Shown here piece by piece: positions 6,966 through 14,079 of a stretch of 29,375 nt of DNA. The stretch lies in assembly GCA_050742335.1 (NCBI GenBank), contig JBOGIR010000510.1, positions 1 through 29,375 on the forward strand, read 5' to 3'. Each line of letters starts with the position of its first letter. Position 1 is the stretch's first letter. Source of the stretch: DATCJA01 sp050742335 (GTDB taxonomy: Bacteria; Acidobacteriota; Vicinamibacteria; Vicinamibacterales; UBA2999). The notes under the pieces are model-generated. The model worked only from the letters and a program-made list of their open reading frames with translations, made no database searches and had not been told where the DNA came from. The position numbers were made by a program, and so were the translations under genes.

Positions 6966-9056
6966 CTACCGACTGGAATCCCGCGCGGCGGATGGAATGA
7001 CGTTCTCGAGTGCCCACACCTCGACGGTGTTCTTGCCGACGATATACGAGATCCGCATCCCATCGGGCGACAGCGCGAACCCGCCATCGAGGTAGGCATC
7101 GGTATCGGCAAGCGTCCACTCGTCCACATTGATGTCGAGCCGCCGGGGCTGACCGTCACCGGTTGGCACGAGCCAGAGCGCCGCACGGCCACCGGATCTT
7201 CGGGCCGCAAGGATCGATCGGCTATCGGGCGCCCACGCGAAACTGTGCATCTGCGGCGGAAACTCCTGATCCGTGAACCGCATCAACTCTCGCGGCGGGC
7301 CGCCGTCCACCGGAACGAGCAGCAGGCGCGCGGTCTTCGTGGCGGGATCCAGTTCCGTCGTCAGCGCGAGCTGGGCTCCGTCCGGTGAGACCTCGAAATT
7401 CTGGACGACTCCAACGAACACGTCGCGTTCGGCGCCCGATCGGAGGTCCCGTTCGACGATCCGCCGGTTCTCGTCCTGGCTGTCGAAGTAAATCCTCGAG
7501 CCATCTGCGGACCATCGCGGGGACGACCCCAGGTTGGGCCGGTAGGCGAGCGCGGTGACTGTGTCGGTCTTGATGTCGAACCGGAAGATACCGTCTCGTC
7601 CCTTTGGATCGCGGCCGCCGATGAGCAGCGACGATCCATCGGGCGACCAGCGCGGATCGCGCGTGTAGCCGACTTGCCCCCTCGACAAGCGGCGTACCTC
7701 GCCCGTCTGCACATTTCGAATTACCAGGCACGAGCCGAGACTGCGGCACGCCTGATAGGCGAGCGACCTACCGTCCGCGGACCAATTCGCATCCTGCGGG
7801 CCCGGAACGAAGCCCTGCGCAAACGCCACAGGCGGCCCCACCAGTCTTCCCGCTGCGAGATCAATCGGCTGCACCTTGATGTCGCGGCTGCTGACGATCT
7901 TGTACACGACTGCGGTGCCTGAGGATGTCAGGCCGAGAGAGAACGTTTTGGGGCCCATGTCCGACCGGAGAAGTTCCGCCTGCCCCGCCGGCCTCCCGTC
8001 CGCCATCGGCACAGCCCACAGCCCGTTCGATCCGGTTCGGTCGCTGCTGAACAGCAGGTGCGACCCGTCCGGCGTCCAGCCAATGAGCGATTCGTCTGCG
8101 GGATGCGCAGCGATCACTGTTTCCCGGCTCCCGTCGATCGCGACCACGTACAGATCGCGCTGATCGGTCGAGTCGCTCGCGGACAGGTCGTATGCAATGT
8201 GCTTGCTGTCTGCCGAGAAGAAGATTCGCTCCGGGCGCTCCCATCCGATCGACTTCAGCACGCGGACCGAGCCATCGCTGACCAACGCGACGATGATCTG
8301 ACCCGAGCCGTCGGTGCGCGCCAGACTCAGCGCAATCGAGCGCCCGTCCGGCGACCAGTCGAGGGGGCCGGCGAATCGCACGTCCTTGCGGTCGAACCTG
8401 ATCAGCTGCCGTGGGGTGGCGGTCGAGGACGGCGAGAGGATCCGCACGCTGCTCTCGTGATCGTCGTGCCATGTGTACGCGAGTTGTCTGCTATCCGGCG
8501 AGAACACCGAGTACCCGGCCGACCCGGTGTCCATGTCGGGCCAGGATGTCTTATGGGTGAGCAGACGATTGGTATTCGTGGCGATGTCGTGGACCGCAAG
8601 GTCGCCGTATTCATACCAGTCGACATAGCTGATCAGGCGGCCGTCGGGCGAGACGCGGCCGAACATGTCGACCTCGCGGCCGGTCCAGATGGCGCGATCT
8701 CCGCGAGCGGTCACGCCGCTCCTGTCGCGGTCGAGCCGCGCCTGCGCGATCGCAACCGCGTCGCGCTGGTCCGCGAACTCTCGAACGACCCGTTCGTACA
8801 CGCTTTTGGCCTGCGCGTCGCCCAGCTTCTGATAGCAGTCGGCCATCCCGAGCAACGCCTGCGAGGCAACTCCTCGATTGCTTCCGGCCCTGGCGACGAC
8901 CTGCCTGTACAAAGCCAGGGCGCCAGGGAGGTCGCCTTCCACCTGCGCCTTGTGCTCGGCCGCCTTGAGCTGCACGGCCACGTCGCGCGATTGGGCCAGC
9001 GGCCCCGCAGCGGCGAGCACCGCGACGGTAATCACGATCGCGAATCCGCGTGTCAT
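6966..9056 (-). CDS. Exported TPR / PD40 (TolB-like WD40) beta-propeller protein
   Basis: A 696-residue protein. The ATG at 9056 is chosen because CAGGAGG lies upstream and a signal peptide follows (MTRGFAIVITVAVLAAAG); the open frame extends only a few codons further. Residues about 25-110 form TPR-like helices (GDLPGALALYRQVV, then GMADCYQKLGD). The rest is a repeated PD40 propeller with blocks such as WSPDGRSIAL, WSADGRSLAY and WSPDGSSLLIGG, each preceding a strand pair. Such proteins are abundant in Acidobacteriota and are thought to be periplasmic interaction or sensing scaffolds; no catalytic residues are evident. It lies 61 bp downstream of a response regulator on the same strand and may be a target or accessory partner of that two-component system. 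It converges with the hydroxylase genes. Confidence 0.85.
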   Translation of the reverse strand: MTRGFAIVITVAVLAAAGPLAQSRDVAVQLKAAEHKAQVEGDLPGALALYRQVVARAGSNRGVASQALLGMADCYQKLGDAQAKSVYERVVREFADQRDAVAIAQARLDRDRSGVTARGDRAIWTGREVDMFGRVSPDGRLISYVDWYEYGDLAVHDIATNTNRLLTHKTSWPDMDTGSAGYSVFSPDSRQLAYTWHDDHESSVRILSPSSTATPRQLIRFDRKDVRFAGPLDWSPDGRSIALSLARTDGSGQIIVALVSDGSVRVLKSIGWERPERIFFSADSKHIAYDLSASDSTDQRDLYVVAIDGSRETVIAAHPADESLIGWTPDGSHLLFSSDRTGSNGLWAVPMADGRPAGQAELLRSDMGPKTFSLGLTSSGTAVVYKIVSSRDIKVQPIDLAAGRLVGPPVAFAQGFVPGPQDANWSADGRSLAYQACRSLGSCLVIRNVQTGEVRRLSRGQVGYTRDPRWSPDGSSLLIGGRDPKGRDGIFRFDIKTDTVTALAYRPNLGSSPRWSADGSRIYFDSQDENRRIVERDLRSGAERDVFVGVVQNFEVSPDGAQLALTTELDPATKTARLLLVPVDGGPPRELMRFTDQEFPPQMHSFAWAPDSRSILAARRSGGRAALWLVPTGDGQPRRLDINVDEWTLADTDAYLDGGFALSPDGMRISYIVGKNTVEVWALENVIPSAARDSSR

Positions 9057-9117
9057 GCGCGAACCTCCTGTGCGACCCACGATAGGCGGGCGGCGTCAGT
9101 GCTCAATCGCGCGCTGG

Positions 9118-9810
9118 TCATCGTTCGGTCATGCCTTCGGCGTCGAATCGGTAGCCGAGGCCGCGAAGTGCAATCAGGTACCGCGGGTGCTGGGGATCGG
9201 GCTCGATCTTCTTTCGCAGGTTCGTCACCTGGTTGTCGACGACCCGATCGGTCACGTGTGTGCCCGGCCCCCACACCTCGTCAAGGAGCTGCGCGCGCGT
9301 GAGGAGGCGCCCCGCGCGCTGCACGAACGCCGCCAATAGCTTGAATTCGAGCGCCGACAGCTCCACGGGCCTACCCGCGCGGCGCAGCTCGCATCGCGTG
9401 AAATCGAGCTCCGCGTCGCCGAATCGGCAGACGTCGGGAACGGCGCCTGCCCGCCGCCGGAGATGCGCCTTGATCCGCGCCCGAAGCTCGCGCGCGCTGT
9501 ACGGCTTGGTGACGTAATCGTCGGCGCCCGACTCGAGACCGAGCACCTTTTCCGCCTCCTGTGTCCTGGCGGTGAGCATCACGATCGGCGCGTCCACGCC
9601 CCCGCGTCGCGCCTCGCGGCACACGTCGAAGCCGTCGCGCCCCGGCAGCATGACGTCGAGCAGAATCAGGTCGAACTCGTTCGAGAGAGCGCGCCGGACC
9701 GCGGTGTCGCCGTCGGCGACGACCTCCGTCGCGTACCCTTCGCGCTGCAAATCGTCCTCGAGTGCGAGCGCAATGCTCGGTTCGTCTTCGACGATGAGGA
9801 TGCGGCTCAT
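9118..9810 (-). CDS. OmpR/PhoB-family response regulator
   Basis: A 230-residue two-domain regulator. The receiver domain spans residues 1-115, with acidic pocket Glu8/Asp9, phosphoacceptor Asp52 (LLDVMLPG), Thr80 (MLTAR) and Lys102 (TKPY). The winged-helix DNA-binding domain spans about residues 128-225 and includes LLTRAQLLDEVWG, the recognition-helix region DNQVTNLRKKIE, and the terminal wing GLGYRF. All key residues are present. Its ATG overlaps the stop of the upstream histidine kinase by four bases, so the pair is translationally coupled and surely cognate. The downstream propeller gene could belong to the same transcript. Confidence 0.95.
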   Translation of the reverse strand: MSRILIVEDEPSIALALEDDLQREGYATEVVADGDTAVRRALSNEFDLILLDVMLPGRDGFDVCREARRGGVDAPIVMLTARTQEAEKVLGLESGADDYVTKPYSARELRARIKAHLRRRAGAVPDVCRFGDAELDFTRCELRRAGRPVELSALEFKLLAAFVQRAGRLLTRAQLLDEVWGPGTHVTDRVVDNQVTNLRKKIEPDPQHPRYLIALRGLGYRFDAEGMTER

Positions 9811-11753
9811 GACGCGGCTGGGACGTGAAGCGGCGCCACCGATGCCGCCAGCGCCGGCAGGGCGATCGTGAACGTGCTCCCGCGCTCCAGGACGCTATCG
9901 ACGGTCACCTCGCCACCGTGCGCCTTGACGATTTCGCTGGCCATTGCCAGTCCGATGCCGGTGCCCATGACGTTCATGGCGCGGGCCGCCGCGCCCCGAA
10001 CAAACCGGTGGAAGATCTCACGCTGCTCGCGCGCTGAAATGCCAGGCCCGGCGTCTTCGACCGCAATCCGCACCAACCGTCCGTCTGTCGCGACCGAGAG
10101 GCTGACTGGCGCCGTGTCGGGCGAGTACTTGAGCGCGTTGTCGACCAGGTTGCGCACGGCAAGCGCCAGCGCTTCCTGATCGGCGCGCACTCTCGGCGCC
10201 GGACGGGTCGCTCCGCACGCCGGAGGCAGCCAGCGCACGCGCCTCGCTGCCGTCGCCGACCGGTCGCGCGCCTCGTCAACCACCTGCTTCACGAGGTCGA
10301 TGGCGTCGACCTCGGCAAACGCGTACGTGTGCCGGCCGCTCTCGATGCGGCCAAAATCGAGCAAGCTCTCGACCATTGTCCGAAGCCGCCGGCTTTCTCG
10401 CCCGAGCGCGCGGTAGTAGTCCGCCAGGCGGTTCGGCGGTGCGCCGCCCTCTTCGAGCATCTCCGTCAGGTGGCACATCGCCGTCAGCGGCGTGCGGAAC
10501 TCGTGCGAAACTGCGGCGACAAAATTCGACTTCAGACGCGCGACCGCCAGTTGTGTATTGACCGCCCGGACGACAGCGTAGCTGGCGCCGAGGACGACGA
10601 GCGCCATGAGGGCGAAGGCGGCGACGAACAGGTTTCGGCGGGCTGTCGCCGCAGTGTCCACCGACGTCGGATCCGCCGCCGTCAGGCGGAGACTCCACGG
10701 CAGCGCCGGATCGCGAAAGACGCGCTCAACCAGCGCATCGCCGCTGGACATCACGCCCGACGTCAGACGCTCAGCGGCAAGCTCGAGCGCCAGCCGAAGC
10801 TGCAGATCGCCGGCGAGGCGGCGGGCGCCGGCGAGCACGCCGTCGGCACGGCCGACGAGAAGAACAGTCGATCCTCCCGCGGCTGGGCGCCAGACAGCGG
10901 CATACTCAATCGCGCCGCTCGTCGAAGCGGCTCGGCCCTCGCGCTGAGCGTGGGCGGCGGGCCATGTGGCGTCGACCGCATCTGCGAGACCGACGGTGGG
11001 ATCGTTCGCGTCGAGCACGGGCCAGTCGGCGGATTCGCGATAGAAGTCGAACGTTGCCCGATCGATGCGAAAGCGGCCGGCGGCGAGCGCCGATCGCAGA
11101 TCCGACGCTTCACGCGCGGCTGCGGCCGTATCGCCGGTCGATTTCAGCAACTCGACACGCTCCCGGCGTGCGACGAGATCGGCCGGCGCGCCACCCACGG
11201 GCGTCGCGGCCATCGTCGCGAGCGCGACGTAGACGTCGAGCGCCTCGCGTGGGCGTTGCTGTTTTCGCAAGCAGCGCGCCCACCGCATCAGTGCGCCGGC
11301 ACGCACGGCCGGGTTGCTGGAGCCGGCGCTTGCGCGATACGCCGCGCACGCCTTCGGCAGATCGCCGCCGCGGAACTCCAGCGCTTCCGCCGCGGTGAAC
11401 GTCGCTGCCGGTTCGTCGGCTATGGCAACGTCAGGAACGTAAGGGATCGGCACGCCGCGCGTGCGGACGACGCCGGTCGAATCGAACAGCAACCACGTCG
11501 CATCAGCCGGCAGCAGCGCGCGGTCATCAGCGGCCGCGGCCTCCCACTCCGCCAGACGGCGATCGATGTCTCTGGCGACAAGGCTCGCCGCGCTGTCGAG
11601 TCGTTCGCGGAGCCGCTCCGCTTCGAGCGCCCGGTCCTGCTGCAGCATGCGCCACCCGAGCCAGCCGAGCGCGACGAGCGGGACCACCGCCATCGCGGCG
11701 ACGAGCGCCAGCAGCTTCGCGGGGGAAGGGATGGGTTCGCGACTCTTCGTCAT
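9807..11753 (-). CDS. Membrane sensor histidine kinase with a helical-repeat extracytoplasmic domain
   Basis: A 648-residue sensor kinase. The first transmembrane segment is at about residues 13-36 and the second at 375-397, leaving a roughly 340-residue extracytoplasmic domain. That domain contains TPR-like helices (DLPKACAAYRAS, WARCLRKQQRPREALDVY) rather than a PAS or CACHE fold. HisKA follows, with the phosphoacceptor His417 in SHEFRTPL. The HATPase region has the N box RNLVDNALKYSP, G1 DAGPGIS and G2 GTGIGLAMA. All catalytic boxes are intact. It is followed by its response regulator with a 4-bp overlap. It starts divergently from a toxin-antitoxin operon, with about 180 bp between the two starts. 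The signal sensed is unknown; the repeats suggest a protein or peptide partner. Confidence 0.93.
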   Translation of the reverse strand: MTKSREPIPSPAKLLALVAAMAVVPLVALGWLGWRMLQQDRALEAERLRERLDSAASLVARDIDRRLAEWEAAAADDRALLPADATWLLFDSTGVVRTRGVPIPYVPDVAIADEPAATFTAAEALEFRGGDLPKACAAYRASAGSSNPAVRAGALMRWARCLRKQQRPREALDVYVALATMAATPVGGAPADLVARRERVELLKSTGDTAAAAREASDLRSALAAGRFRIDRATFDFYRESADWPVLDANDPTVGLADAVDATWPAAHAQREGRAASTSGAIEYAAVWRPAAGGSTVLLVGRADGVLAGARRLAGDLQLRLALELAAERLTSGVMSSGDALVERVFRDPALPWSLRLTAADPTSVDTAATARRNLFVAAFALMALVVLGASYAVVRAVNTQLAVARLKSNFVAAVSHEFRTPLTAMCHLTEMLEEGGAPPNRLADYYRALGRESRRLRTMVESLLDFGRIESGRHTYAFAEVDAIDLVKQVVDEARDRSATAARRVRWLPPACGATRPAPRVRADQEALALAVRNLVDNALKYSPDTAPVSLSVATDGRLVRIAVEDAGPGISAREQREIFHRFVRGAAARAMNVMGTGIGLAMASEIVKAHGGEVTVDSVLERGSTFTIALPALAASVAPLHVPAAS

Positions 11754-11880
11754 GCGCGGAAAACGGATTGGCTCATTGTACGGGCGAGGTGTCAGGCCTC
11801 AATCGACGGTCTGTCACGCATTGGTCACGGAGGACCTCACTGGCCTTGTTGCCAGTTAGGGTCGGGATAATCGATTCAGC

Positions 11881-11914
11881 TTGTCATGACAATGTCTGGC
11901 AGCCCTGCTATCAT
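11881..11914 (+). promoter_or_regulatory. Promoter and palindromic operator of the TacAT-like operon
   Basis: TTGTCATGACAA at 11881-11892 is a perfect 12-bp palindrome. It overlaps a good -35 box, ATGACA (11886-11891), which is followed after 17 bp by the -10 box TATCAT (11909-11914). The antitoxin ATG is at 11936. DUF1778 antitoxins are ribbon-helix-helix proteins that bind palindromes and autorepress with their GNAT toxin, so this is the likely autoregulatory site. Confidence 0.65.
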
Positions 11915-11935
11915 AGGCCGAGTGAGGAAAAGAGC

Positions 11936-12220
11936 ATGGCCACGGTTACGCGCACCGAGAAACTCGATCTGCGACTCACGCCTTCGGCGAAGCGCGTCCT
12001 CCAATCGGCGGCGACCGCAGCACGGCGCTCGGTCAGCGAGTTCGTCCTGGAGAGCGCCCTTGCGCGCGCCGAGGAGACGCTGCCGGACCGACAGCGCTTC
12101 GGCCTCGATGCCGAGCATTGGGCAGCCTTCCAAGCAGCGCTCGATGCGCCTGCGCGTCCAAACCCTCGCCTGAAGAAGCTCCTGCAGAAGCCGAGCGTGT
12201 TCGACCGTCGGCGTAAATGA
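11936..12220 (+). CDS. DUF1778 (TacA-like) ribbon-helix-helix antitoxin
   Basis: A 94-residue protein. The frame is open further upstream, but the ATG at 11936 has GAGGAAAAG before it and gives the typical DUF1778 N terminus: a short basic arm, then the strand KLDLRLTPSAKRVLQ, then helices with SVSEFVLESALARAEE. The C-terminal half (AEHWAAFQAALDAPARPN) is the flexible toxin-neutralising segment. The family forms a ribbon-helix-helix dimer that represses its own promoter and wraps a GNAT acetyltransferase toxin. Its stop overlaps the toxin start (ATGA). The operator palindrome lies about 45 bp upstream of the start. Confidence 0.9.
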   Translation: MATVTRTEKLDLRLTPSAKRVLQSAATAARRSVSEFVLESALARAEETLPDRQRFGLDAEHWAAFQAALDAPARPNPRLKKLLQKPSVFDRRRK

Positions 12221-12729
12221 ACGACCGGCCGCGGATCGAAAAGCTGCGCCGCGGCCACCAGGTCGATCTGTTCGATTGCGGGCAGGAAGCGCTGAATCGC
12301 TTCCTGGTCCGCTATGCATTCCAGAACCAGCAAGCGGAAGCCTCACAAACGTACGTGGCGCTCATGGGCGACGAGGTCGTAGGGTTCTACACGCTTGTCG
12401 TGGCGCAGGTCGAGTACGACGACGCGCCACGACGCCTCGGAAAAGGACTCGCCAGGCATCCGATTCCGTTGATGCTGCTCGCGCGTCTAGCCATCGCCAC
12501 GAGTTGGCAAGGCAAGGGGCTCGGTTCGGGGTTGCTCAAGGACGCCATGCTGCGGACGCTCCAAGCCGCGGACATCGCCGGCATTCGTGCGATGGCCGTG
12601 CACGCCAAAGATGACGACGCGCGAGCGTTCTACGAGCGGTTTGGTTTCGTGCCGGCTCCCACCGACCCGTACCACCTGTTCGTCTTGCTCAAGGACGTTC
12701 GCGCGATCCTCAAGGACACGCTACGATAG
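12217..12729 (+). CDS. GNAT-family acetyltransferase toxin (TacT-like)
   Basis: A 170-residue GNAT protein coupled to the DUF1778 antitoxin by a 4-bp overlap. It has the layout of TacT/AtaT toxins: an N-terminal FDCGQEALNRFL segment, a central strand VVGFYTLV, the acetyl-CoA loop QGKGLG at 98-103 after LLARLAIA, and a C-terminal FYERFGF with Tyr139 where the TacT catalytic tyrosine sits. These toxins acetylate the amino group of charged aminoacyl-tRNAs and block translation. The motifs look intact, so the module is probably active. It ends 28 bp before the ECF sigma factor start, an unusual position between a two-component system and a sigma-factor block. Confidence 0.9.
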   Translation: MNDRPRIEKLRRGHQVDLFDCGQEALNRFLVRYAFQNQQAEASQTYVALMGDEVVGFYTLVVAQVEYDDAPRRLGKGLARHPIPLMLLARLAIATSWQGKGLGSGLLKDAMLRTLQAADIAGIRAMAVHAKDDDARAFYERFGFVPAPTDPYHLFVLLKDVRAILKDTLR

Positions 12730-12757
12730 GTTCCCTACGGTTCAGCTGCCCGAGAAG

Positions 12758-13336
12758 ATGACAGACTCTCCATCTCGGCAGGACGTCACCGGCCTGCTTC
12801 TCGAATGGCGCGACGGAAGACGAGACGCGCTCGACCGTCTCGTTCCGGTCGTCTACGCGGAGCTCAGGCGCGTGGCTCGTGCGCGCCTGCGTGCGGAACG
12901 GGACGGGCACTCGCTGCAGACGAACGAGCTGGTCCACGAAGTGTATCTGCGGCTCGTCGACATCGATCGGATGACATTGACAAGTCGCGCGCACTTCTTT
13001 GCGGTCGCATCGCGTCTGATGCGGCAGGTCCTGGTCGATCACGCACGCCGGCGCGATGCCGGGAAGCGGGGCGGTGACGTGACAATGGTCAGCCTCAGTG
13101 ACGCGTCGCCCGCAGGGCCCGCAACCGCCGTCGACATTCTCGCCCTCGATGAAGCGCTCGATACGCTGACGGGGCTCGACGCCCGCCTGTGTCGCGTCGT
13201 CGAGCTCAAATTCTTCGGCGGGCTCACGATCGAGGAAACGGCGGCTGCGCTGGACGTGTCCAGGGCCACGGTCGAACGCGACTGGACCGCCGCGAAGGCA
13301 TGGCTTTTCGAACGCATGTCGTCATCCCGCCCGTAG
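12758..13336 (+). CDS. ECF-type RNA polymerase sigma factor (TIGR02999-like)
   Basis: A 192-residue sigma-70-family protein. The ATG at 12758 follows CGAGAAG; the open frame further upstream only overlaps the toxin gene. Region 2 contains NELVHEVYLRLVDID and SRAHFFAVASRLMRQVLVDHARR, typical of the acidobacterial and planctomycete TIGR02999 group. Region 4 has the helix-turn-helix TIEETAAALDVSRATVERDW. No anti-sigma gene follows. Instead an exported hypothetical protein and a membrane Ser/Thr kinase lie downstream on the same strand, a common arrangement in this group, which suggests control through phosphorylation. This sigma factor may drive the kinase or receptor genes downstream. Confidence 0.93.
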   Translation: MTDSPSRQDVTGLLLEWRDGRRDALDRLVPVVYAELRRVARARLRAERDGHSLQTNELVHEVYLRLVDIDRMTLTSRAHFFAVASRLMRQVLVDHARRRDAGKRGGDVTMVSLSDASPAGPATAVDILALDEALDTLTGLDARLCRVVELKFFGGLTIEETAAALDVSRATVERDWTAAKAWLFERMSSSRP

Positions 13337-13413
13337 TCGGAAACCCCACCACGTTGGACTGACGCCCGCCGCGAGTGAGGGAGGTCCGCGTCATTTTTCG
13401 CTTTAGTAAGAAG

Positions 13414-13941
13414 ATGAGCAACTCATCTCGACCGAACGGCAAAGCACCGTGTGGCTGGCTTCTCATCGTCCCGATCCTTTCGGCGCTGGTAACGTCTGGT
13501 GGAGACACAGCGGGCGCCATGCCGACGCTGCGCTACGACAGGCCTGCCGGCTTTGGCGGGGGCAGCGGTGACGAAGCAGCGACATGGATCTCGGACAACC
13601 TTGACGGCGTCATCCACGTGTATCCCTTCCGGCCGTTCCACGGCGATTTTCAGACTGAATTCCGGCGTGCGCTCTTTCGCGAGAGGGTTTCAGCGCTCTA
13701 TAGGGAGGACAGACTTCTCGCACAGCCGGTGTTCAAGCCGCTGCCGGTGAAAGGTGCAGAGGCGGCAATCGCGGCCTCCTTCAAGAATCTCAATGGGGGA
13801 GCACCGCGCGAGCACCTTCGAGTCGCAATTCTTGCGGCGGGATTCGTCGCACTGGTAGACATCAGCGCCAACAGTCCGCAGGCGTTCCAACGCAACTGGG
13901 CGAGCGTATCCAGGCTGCTGGACTCGCTTCTCGTCGGCTGA
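13414..13941 (+). CDS. Exported or membrane-anchored hypothetical protein
   Basis: A 175-residue protein counted from the ATG at 13414. A GTG at 13375 in the same frame would add 13 residues, and neither start has a convincing ribosome site. An N-terminal hydrophobic stretch (GWLLIVPILSALVTSG) looks like a signal peptide or anchor. The mature part has a glycine-rich turn (AGFGGGSGDE), then a mixed alpha/beta segment with GVIHVYPFRPFHGDF and a C-terminal AFQRNWASVSRLLDSL helix. This pattern resembles small PsbP/DUF1795-like domains, but I do not recognise the family with confidence. It sits between the ECF sigma factor and the Ser/Thr kinase, so a role in envelope sensing is possible. Confidence 0.7.
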   Translation: MSNSSRPNGKAPCGWLLIVPILSALVTSGGDTAGAMPTLRYDRPAGFGGGSGDEAATWISDNLDGVIHVYPFRPFHGDFQTEFRRALFRERVSALYREDRLLAQPVFKPLPVKGAEAAIAASFKNLNGGAPREHLRVAILAAGFVALVDISANSPQAFQRNWASVSRLLDSLLVG

Positions 13942-14079
13942 GCTCGCTCCACGAACCGTCGCAACGTGGTACGTCGGTGGCGGCGAGACGACGCGGCGGG
14001 AGTGGATGGCGCTCCTCGGGGTCGGCAGACGGGGTTTGTCGGAGTTGGACTAAGATAGCCTCATCCGTCGCGCTAGGCC

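Noticed and set aside
8058..9302. A 414-codon open frame on the plus strand
   Set aside because: It is antisense to the PD40 propeller protein and the response regulator, and its arginine-rich composition lacks any motif.
10329..11870. A 513-codon open frame on the plus strand
   Set aside because: It is antisense to the histidine kinase, whose boxes are all intact; a mirror of GC-rich coding DNA.
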